Shown: piece by piece, positions 56,725 through 64,000 of the stretch
How positions within the stretch are numbered: position 1 is the stretch's first letter
Layout: every line of letters begins with the position of its first letter
Source: Candidula unifasciata
Taxonomy: Eukaryota > Mollusca > Gastropoda > Stylommatophora > Geomitridae
Length of the DNA stretch: 64,000 bases
Assembly (NCBI GenBank): GCA_905116865.2
Contig: CAJHNH020002773.1
Span: forward strand, 1,661,110 to 1,725,109
Reading direction: 5' to 3'
Program-made: the position numbers and the translations under genes
The notes under the pieces: model-generated
Told to the model about the DNA's origin: nothing
Databases searched by the model: none
What the model saw: only the letters and a program-made list of their open reading frames with translations

Positions 56725-56895
56725 GAAGCCCCACCCTGGCTTTTGACGGGACCCTAAACATAGTCTGGACTTGAAAATGGCCTAACGGCTAAACGGAGTT
56801 TTCGGGACCTCTCCATGGGTGATCCTCATCCGCATGGTGGCACTTTGTGTCACCGGGTGTTTATTGCTTGCGTGATGTCCTGGTGGGGTACAACT
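56725..56895. repeat. Dispersed repeat copy 2 (pair with 45625-45785)
   Basis: AAAATGGCCTAACGGCTAAA, GGTGATCCTCATCCGCATGG and GTGATGTCCTGGTGGGGTAC. Class unknown. Confidence 0.8.
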
Positions 56896-56956
56896 TACCT
56901 ACCTTGTTTCGTTTGGGTGCGTGTGTATATGTGTGTGTCTGTGAGTGTGACTGGCT

Positions 56957-57514
<558 letters not shown>

Positions 57515-57626
57515 TCCGTGATGTTCGCCATTTCTCTCTGTCTTCCTTCTTTTCTAGTAGTTGCTGTCGAAGCCACCTTCCGCATGTACGCTTCTACTAC
57601 TGGTAGTTATTATTGTTTTTATTGTA

Positions 57627-57649
57627 CAACAACAACAACAACAACAACA

Positions 57650-57740
<91 letters not shown>

Positions 57741-57867
57741 TACAACAACAACAACAACTACAACAACAACTACAATTACTACTACTACTATACTACTACT
57801 ACAAAAACAACAACTTCTACTACTACTACTACTACTTCAACAACAACAACAACAACAACAACAACAT

Positions 57868-57955
<88 letters not shown>

Positions 57956-57980
57956 AACTACTACTACTACTACTACTACA

Positions 57981-58066
<86 letters not shown>

Positions 58067-58106
58067 AACAACTACTACTACTACAACAACTACTACTACT
58101 ACTACA

Positions 58107-58173
<67 letters not shown>

Positions 58174-58175
58174 GT
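57627..58175 (+). repeat. (CAA)n / (CTA)n trinucleotide microsatellite
   Basis: Short CAA runs at the 5' side give way to several hundred bp of ACT/CTA repeats with occasional CAA interruptions, ending in TAG/TAA and GCT repeats to about 58215. The flanks TATTGTTTTTATTGTACAAC (57611) and TATTGTTTTTATAGTACAAC (58216) are repeats of each other. Confidence 0.97.
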
Positions 58176-58374
58176 AGTAGTAATAATAATATTACTACAA
58201 CTGCTGCTGCTGTATTATTGTTTTTATAGTACAACAATACAACTACTACTACTGCTATTACTACCACTGCGACCATTTCTGGCCGTCCCACTTCGTGCCC
58301 AGCAGTTGACGTCGAAGCCAACACCGTGAACACCACTACCGCTGCTATTACTGTTTCTAAAAATGAGTAAGTCA

Positions 58375-58550
58375 AGAACCTTTGGGCATATAGGGCTAGA
58401 CGTGTATTTTTTAGACCAATCGGAACTCGGCGGGTTAACGCTGACTCGACCTTAGAGCAATTTTTTTTTTCAAACACAAGTCCGGCTCCATCAAGACTTG
58501 AACCCGTGACCTTCGGATTCGCAGGCGAGAGTTTAGCAGAGGATGTGAGG
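58375..58550 (-). mobile_element. SINE-like family B, diverged inverted copy
   Basis: TTTGGGCATATAGGGCTAGA, CGTGTATTTTTTAGACCAAT and CAAGACTTGAACCCGTGACC, the last being the tRNA-like B box in reverse. Confidence 0.75.
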
Positions 58551-59450
58551 GTGGGGGTAGGCGGGAAACCAGCCCCCGTCTTTAGAATTTTTCAAGAAGA
58601 GTTGTCCCCAACTGATAGAATTTACTACGTTCCGACGCCCCTGCTAATGACCTATTTGATGAGGCAACATTCCACAACCCCAATGGAAACTAGGGTTTGA
58701 ACTTAAAACTGTCACTACTGTCCGTATGTACCATTTTTTTTTAGGGCGATGTAGATAAGATGTCAGAAGCCTGAGGACCACACGGCTAGTGCTGTCGCCA
58801 CGTACTGTACAGGCTAGGATATTTAATTTTGAACCGACCAAAAAAAAAAAAAAAAAACACAACCCAAATCACCTAACCGCGGATTTGAACTCAGGTCTCC
58901 CTGATAAGACAAAAAAATAGTTCGCTGTTCGCTGCAATTTCCTCCCAGGACCACAGATGTGTCCACGACATAGAGGTGACAGCCATTGAATCTAGCCACT
59001 CCAGCAACAGAGCTCGCAAGTCTCTTAAAAATCGCTTTATATACACCCTGGGAACTCTGGCGCCCAGTGGACTAAACTGCCAACACAGCTTCATCTAGAA
59101 TCCAAGGGAACTGAACTGTCTACACAGTTTCATCGTTTACTCGAGTTTCCGCCATGGCTTTTCCCGGGATATTCATTTTCCCGTTTCCATGTGTCCCGGC
59201 AGTCTATTGGTAGGACATTGACCTGGCTGCTTCGAGATACTAAGATATGTGATATTGGGTATTTGTGTAGTATTGTCTAATTTGTGTATGTGCTGATGAA
59301 GGCTCCATAGCCGCAACGTTTACGTTTTGATTGTGTGTTTTTTAATATTGTGAAGCTCGCTGATGTGCTTTCCTTTCGGGTTTATATCTTTCCCTGATGG
59401 GATCTCGACGTTGTAACTGCTAGGCCAACCACTTAAAAAACTATTTAACT
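58550..59450. other. No gene recognised
   Basis: Non-coding. The block CACACGGCTAGTGCTGTCGC (58780) resembles TGTGTGGCTAGTGCTGTTCC (19035), so a further low-copy repeat is present. A-run at 58840-58856. Confidence 0.45.
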
Positions 59451-59454
59451 ATAT

Positions 59455-59830
59455 TCCCAGTGGGGACTGCAGGGTCTCGAGACATGGTGTCCATCTCGAG
59501 TGCTGGAGGTTCCGGGTTCAATCCTCGGTAAGGGCTGGGATTTTTTCAGGTGAACTTTGACTTCTAGTCTCTGGGTAGTGAGATCAGACCCGTGTGTGCA
59601 TTGCTGCGCACGTAAAAAAATCCCCTGGCAGTTGGAAATCGAAAAGAGTAGCCTAACTGCGCTGCCCGGGCAAAATTTGGAGTGAAAAATATATCCAAAG
59701 TATTTCAGGATCCTCGCCGGAGCTACAGAGCCTGTGCAGTGTGCTGAGCTTTTTCGGACTCAGACTTGAGTTAGAAGAAGAACGGAGCACTTATGGGTTA
59801 CTATCCGTGTTACTATCCGTTCTATTCTAT
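59455..59830 (+). mobile_element. SINE-like family C, near full-length copy
   Basis: The head GGGGACTGCAGGGTCTCGAG, B box GGTTCCGGGTTCAATCCTCG, body TCCCCTGGCAGTTGGAAATC and TCCTCGCCGGAGCTACAGAG, ending ACTTGAGTTAGAAGAAGAAC. Defines family C with 13550 and 19268. Confidence 0.85.
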
Positions 59831-59864
59831 TCAAACTATTTGCGTCTTGAAATTAGTATCTGGT

Positions 59865-59965
59865 GACTAAGGATCAGTGACAGGATTATCTTCACAGCAG
59901 GATCAGTGACAGGATTATCTTCACAGCACTTCGGACAGATCCATAGATGCTTCGACCTCCTCCTC
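59865..59965 (-). mobile_element. LINE 3'-region remnant with short duplication
   Basis: GGATCAGTGACAGGATTATC is duplicated (59872, 59900) and TCTTCACAGCACTTCGGACA-GATCCATAGATGCT resembles 39265-39300. Confidence 0.55.
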
Positions 59966-60189
59966 AAAAGCTAGACAAGCCTAAAACGACTGATGACGCC
60001 TGCTCTGTGTTGGCTAATGAAACGTCTTGTCCACCTCCTTGGTGAAATGTTCATTTCTTGCAGCTCCAGGCTACACCCCCATGTCCATCAGACAGGGATT
60101 AATCAAGTAACAGAAAGTGTATTGATCGGCACTCATAGAAAGAAGTGGAAAGAAGAACACACTAGACAACATAAAATCGAAAGCTATAG

Positions 60190-60290
60190 TTAACGTGCCG
60201 GGAATTGAACCTGTGACCCCCAGACGGTGTGTGAGCCTCGCAATAAATACAATTGCACTAAGAACATGGTCAGCTAGGCACCCCCAAAAA
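60190..60290 (-). mobile_element. tRNA-like SINE remnant
   Basis: The minus strand carries GGGGGTCACAGGTTCAATTC, a B-box-like GGTTCAATTC, with no matching cloverleaf. Confidence 0.5.
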
Positions 60291-60419
60291 ATGTGTCTAA
60301 TTGGCCATGTCTATCGTACAGCTTGAAATTCACAACTATGGAATACGGACAGAATTCATTTCAACCCATTGAAATAGCACCATAGGTTACAGAAATTTAT
60401 ATTAACGAAGCAAATGTCG

Positions 60420-60890
60420 AATAACAATCACAGCAACAATTTACGAACACAGTAGACCTTAATGCTTTGTCTAGAATGCACAAGTGACCTTTGCTGTATT
60501 CATCTTCGCGATATGTGCTGCGCATGTCATTGATGACGTCGCTTCTGTCCAGAACCGGACCAGCCATAGCAAGCGCAGTGTTTGCAGGGTAATCTGCACG
60601 CCAGTTGCCTCGAACACCCTCATTACTTGATACAAGAACAAAGTTTAGGCCACTCATTTGAGAAGTGCTTAGTGACCCAGTCCATTCTTTTCTGATAAAA
60701 CCTTTAATTTTTTTAAAAGCATTTGTAATGGAATAACAAAACAAAGAAAGGTGGGTCGAAGAGAATAGGCACAGGAAGCAATAGCAGAGAAATGGCAGAC
60801 ATGAAAAAAGAAAAGCTTTGTGTCGACACGTTAGCGCCGATACAGACAACATCAACACCAACATCATCAACACAAAACTCGACACGTGCC
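60420..60890 (-). mobile_element. RNase H-type LINE fragment
   Basis: The minus frame reads FIRKEWTGSLSTSQMSGLNF, VLVSSNEGVRGNWRADYPAN, then DRSDVINDMRSTYREDEYSK. This corresponds to F-WVPSH-GVRGNE-AD-LAN and the following conserved region. Catalytic residues are altered (HxGxxGNExAD eroded). Confidence 0.75.
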
Positions 60891-60899
60891 GGTAATAAA

Positions 60900-61425
60900 A
60901 GTACGATTATAGATCAAGCAGCAACTTCAGCTTGAGAACAATCGTATGGCGCATGCTTCCAACATCGTGCATAACACGTGGCTCAAAAAAGAGCAACAGC
61001 ATGCATGGGTAAACCGAGGAGCCAATGAGAATGGTCGCCTGCCAACGCCGTGTGCAAAGAAGATCTATCATTGGCTAAGTGAGATTTTTGTGGAGTAATA
61101 TGACGCGTTGCGATTGGCTATTGTTTTCTTATTTAACCATCTATAAAAATTTGTTTATAATTCTTCTATAATGAAATATGATATGTGCGAAAGTGTGTGC
61201 GTTTGTGCGCTCTTGGTTCAATCACTTTTCATTATCGTAAGGTGGAGATGAAATCAACAGGGGAATTAGAACCGGAAATAAATTTGAGAAATCATGCTGC
61301 TAAATGTAGGGCAAATGCAGCGTCTTTTATCTTTCCTTTTGTCGGCTAATTGGATATACACCAATGATTATATATGATGTGGATATACGAAAAAAGAGTC
61401 GTATTTCTTGGGAGAAAAACAAACA
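60900..61425. other. No gene recognised
   Basis: Moderately AT-rich unique-looking sequence. No repeat family or conserved frame identified. Confidence 0.4.
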
Positions 61426-61514
61426 CATAAGTGCAGAAGTTTAAAAGAAGTGGATATCAATATACTTCTCCTCCTCCACATCACCAACCACATCATCATC
61501 AACATCATCACTTT

Positions 61515-61960
61515 GTTGTGCATCGTGGCTGCTCTAGTTTAGTGGTTATCGCATCTGCTAACACGCGAAAGGTACTGGGCTCAAGACCCAGCGAAAACTG
61601 TTTTTGGGGTGGGGGTGGGGGGGGGTGGGGGTGGAGCGGCTGCGCGGTCTCGAAATATGGCATTAACCCCACTGAGGGCTGATTTTTTTTCACAGGGACA
61701 TCTAATAATTTCGCCTGATCTCATTTTAGTAAGAATGGACGCCCGTGTGTATTGTTCCGCAGGTAAAAATAAAATACCTTTGCAGTTGAAAATCGAAAAA
61801 GAGTGGCCTAACATCGCTACCCGGACAAAATTTTGAGTTAAAATTCTACCCAAAAAGTATTTCGGTGCAACGGAGTTGGTGCACTGCACTGAGATTCTCC
61901 AAACTCATGCTTGAGTTAGAAGTAGAACTGAGCTCTTATGGGTTGCACTCGTGTGCCATG
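61515..61960 (+). mobile_element. SINE-like family C with tRNA-Val(AAC)-like head
   Basis: The head CGTGGCTGCTCTAGTTTAGT-GGTTATCGCATCTGCTAACA-CGCGAAAGGTACTGGGCTCA-AGACCCAGCG has D-arm, anticodon-loop (CTAACAC, AAC) and T-arm layout of tRNA-Val. The body is family C (TTGCAGTTGAAAATCGAAAA, TGCTTGAGTTAGAAGTAGAA). A G-rich run interrupts it at 61604-61630. Confidence 0.8.
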
Positions 61961-62099
61961 AATGTTGATCCGTCGACTAAACTAAAGTGTCATTTTAATG
62001 CTATATAAAGTTCACAGTATATTTTTCCAAACCCTTTTATCCAGCGCGATTGCATCAACAACTGGATAGGTTCAACAGCCGCAATGTCCCTACTGTTAT

Positions 62100-62335
62100 A
62101 CGATGTCATCATCATCATGTAGCAGGTCCTTTGCAGAACGTCGCTCTCATCACAGTCTGCCTGAAAGAAACTCGGTATCTCGCCAGTTCTCCCGCCTCAT
62201 GCACTTTCACATTCAAGGAGTCACTTATATCCTGTGCCCATCTTCGTGTCGGTCGGCCCCTGCCCCTCCTTCCTGGTACCATGCCTTCTGCTATAATTTT
62301 TTCCAATCCGTCGTGGAGCTTGATACAACGATGTA
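62100..62335 (-). mobile_element. Non-LTR retrotransposon 3' end with (GAT)n tail
   Basis: The minus frame reads [40 protein letters not shown] and ARYRVSFRQTVMRATFCKGP. Ends ACATGATGATGATGACATCG. Uninterrupted frame, so relatively young. Confidence 0.9.
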
Positions 62336-62394
62336 GAAGAGCAAAACCAGCATAGCAGTGAAAGTCAATATTTACAAATGACTGGTGTCGTTTG

Positions 62395-62435
62395 GTAATA
62401 TGGTAATCTGGTAATCTGGTAATCTGGTAATCTTA
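62395..62435 (+). repeat. 11-bp tandem GGTAATCTGGT
   Basis: Four copies of GGTAATCTGGTAATC-type repeat. Followed by the dispersed CATAGCAAACGGGTCACCTA block shared with 8580 and 11265. Confidence 0.85.
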
Positions 62436-62694
62436 GTTTCAGTTTCATAGCAAACGGGTCACCTACAGATGCTCCGCTCCTGTGCCAACGTAAAACACAT
62501 AAAATGTTTATCACAGTTCAAATAAAATCTGCAGCTCACAGTGTTACGCCATGCACTCAACTCAGAAGCTCGGCAACGAAACTATATCTTCCAGTCTACA
62601 AATGGAGCAAAAATGCAACGGCCACCGTCTAGCAGAAGCAAAAAATTTGCCACGGCGAAAAAAAAAAAAAAAAGTGGCCGGCCTTGCCTTTTTT

Positions 62695-63060
62695 TTATAC
62701 GGGTGTAAGACTTGGACTCTCACTGTGGAAATGGAAAGGAGGATTCAGGTTTTCGAATATAAATGCTACAGGCGCATTTTACGAATTAGTTATTTGGAAC
62801 ATAAAACTAATAAATATGTCACACACAAAATAAACACATTTGAGGGCCATCAGGAGCCTCTCTTAGCTGTGGTGAAACGTCGCAAGCTAGCTTGGTTTTG
62901 GCATGTGGTGAGACATGATTCGATTGCAAAGACTGTACTTAAAAGAACATTGCGGGGGTGGGGGGTTAGTCAAAGAAGAGGAGGGCAAAGAAGAACTGGA
63001 ATGACAACATAAAGAAATGGACAGGACTAAGTTATCATACACTTATTCATCCTGTCGATA
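62695..63060 (+). mobile_element. Non-LTR retrotransposon 3' end (HQEPLLA subfamily)
   Basis: Reads [76 protein letters not shown] and RRGGQRRTG. Same subfamily as 7159-7515. Confidence 0.9.
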
Positions 63061-63149
63061 AGCGTGGGCGGTCATGTCTGGCCATTTGCCAGGATCATTG
63101 GAATCCTGCATCCTGTCTGGGCTCTTGCCTCACCCCATCGATAAGGCCA

Positions 63150-63275
63150 ATTTGTGCATTTATATGGCGTCCTCTTGTATAAGACGACCAATATTTTTTA
63201 GCCCATAATAAAGAAATATTTCAAACACATTCCCTGTATAAGACAACCCCAGTTTTGAATTTGAAAAAAATTTGG
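63150..63275. mobile_element. Pogo/jerky-type terminal remnant
   Basis: TTGTATAAGACGACCAATAT, TAGCCCATAATAAAGAAATA and CCCTGTATAAGACAACCCCA, two (T)ATAAGACRACC-type words in direct orientation. Related to 10170-10330 and 16400-16690. Confidence 0.6.
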
Positions 63276-63297
63276 GGAAAGCATAATCTTTCCGAAA

Positions 63298-63490
63298 GAA
63301 GAAGAATAAGAAGAAAAAGAAGAAGAAGAAGTGGAAAAAGAAGATGAAGAAGGAGGAGGAGGAGAAGGTGGAGGAAAATGGGAGGAGGAGGAGAGGCAGG
63401 GTGAGAAGGAGGAGGAGAGGAAAGAGAGAGGAGGAGAGGGAAGTGAAGAAGAAGAAGGAGGAGGAGGGGAAGAAGGAGAAGGAAAAGATT
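63298..63490 (+). repeat. Purine-rich (GAA/GGA)n block
   Basis: GAAGAAGAATAAGAAGAAAA to GGAGAAGGAAAAG, nearly pure purine for 190 bp. Sequence from 63500 to 64000 shows no gene I can support. Confidence 0.92.
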
Positions 63491-64000
63491 ACAATGTCCC
63501 TACCTCCTCACAGATCCGCCATGACACCCAGCCACCCGGGCGGGAATTAAACCCTTGCTCCGAGAGACGGGTGTTAACGAAGATATTCTCGGCAAACCGC
63601 GCAAAACAACGTGAGAACCCCCAAGACTCTCTCGGCGTCTCCCTCCGCCATTCGGCACGTGTGGCGCGCACCCACTCCTGGGACCCCAACTAGACAGGTG
63701 ATCCCTTTCCGAAAACGAACAATATCCCAGCCACGTGGCCGAATTAACCGGAAGTGGCAGTTAGTGCGGCGGCATGAGGTAATTATGAAGTTTCACTTCA
63801 ACTAGATGAAGTGTTTTATTTTGATAAAATGACACGGTTTATGAACCCCAAGCCAGCGAAATATACTTTTCCCTTTTAGAAATATTTGTTGATAGATGCA
63901 CATAGGCAGTTCAATTGAAATTATTAAAAAGAACACGAACAATTATGTTTAATATCATGGAAAGATGCAATATGGCGATAATTTCAGATCAAAACAATAC

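Noticed and set aside
57518..58477. Long Thr-, Tyr-, Leu- and Val-homopolymer frames
   Set aside because: Direct consequence of the CTA/CAA trinucleotide array. No start context, domain or flanking exon.

Overview
The window is nuclear DNA of an animal: 14 GT-AG introns interrupt a conserved gene, coding density is very low, and most of the rest is dispersed repeats, minisatellites and microsatellites. The repeat set (tRNA-derived SINEs, many truncated non-LTR retrotransposon tails, Penelope-like and pogo/jerky-like fragments, hAT-type MITEs) and the proteins suggest an invertebrate bilaterian, most plausibly a mollusc or other lophotrochozoan. That taxonomic guess is inference. No prokaryotic, plasmid or organelle signature is seen.

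Two protein-coding loci are supported. Positions 660-33500 (+) hold the last 15 exons of a TM9SF2-type nonaspanin. Together they give 562 residues, covering the end of the lumenal domain, all nine membrane segments and the C-terminal KVD tail; roughly 100 N-terminal residues lie upstream of the window. The exon lengths sum to 1689 nt and every junction keeps frame, so the gene looks intact. Positions 49412-50804 (-) hold a single large exon of a C2H2 zinc-finger protein with four closely spaced fingers, an acidic run and a SUMO-type motif. A splice acceptor just 5' of its first ATG indicates further exon(s) upstream, at higher coordinates.

The TM9SF2 introns are dominated by tandem repeats, and several of these repeats carry copies of the adjoining 5' splice junction. 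The intron after exon G (12203-12335) starts with about 26 copies of a 46-bp unit that includes the exon end and donor. The intron after exon B carries dispersed copies of that exon's donor junction. The exon H sequence is duplicated 3' of itself as a donor-less pseudo-exon. The 3' end of exon K is tandemly duplicated with its donor. Other intronic arrays have 35-, 38-, 43-, 52-, 54-, 60- and 68-bp units. The 38-bp array (17020-18611, about 42 copies) grew out of the tRNA-like head of a SINE.

From 33500 to 49400 and from 50805 to 64000 I find no further convincing host gene. These stretches are nested SINEs, LINE 3' ends, MITEs, and long pyrimidine/purine microsatellites (43145-43434, 53575-54032, 56957-57514, 57627-58175). 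There is no evidence of a multi-gene operon-like or defence system. The most unusual signal is the recurrent duplication of exon/donor boundaries inside one housekeeping gene.
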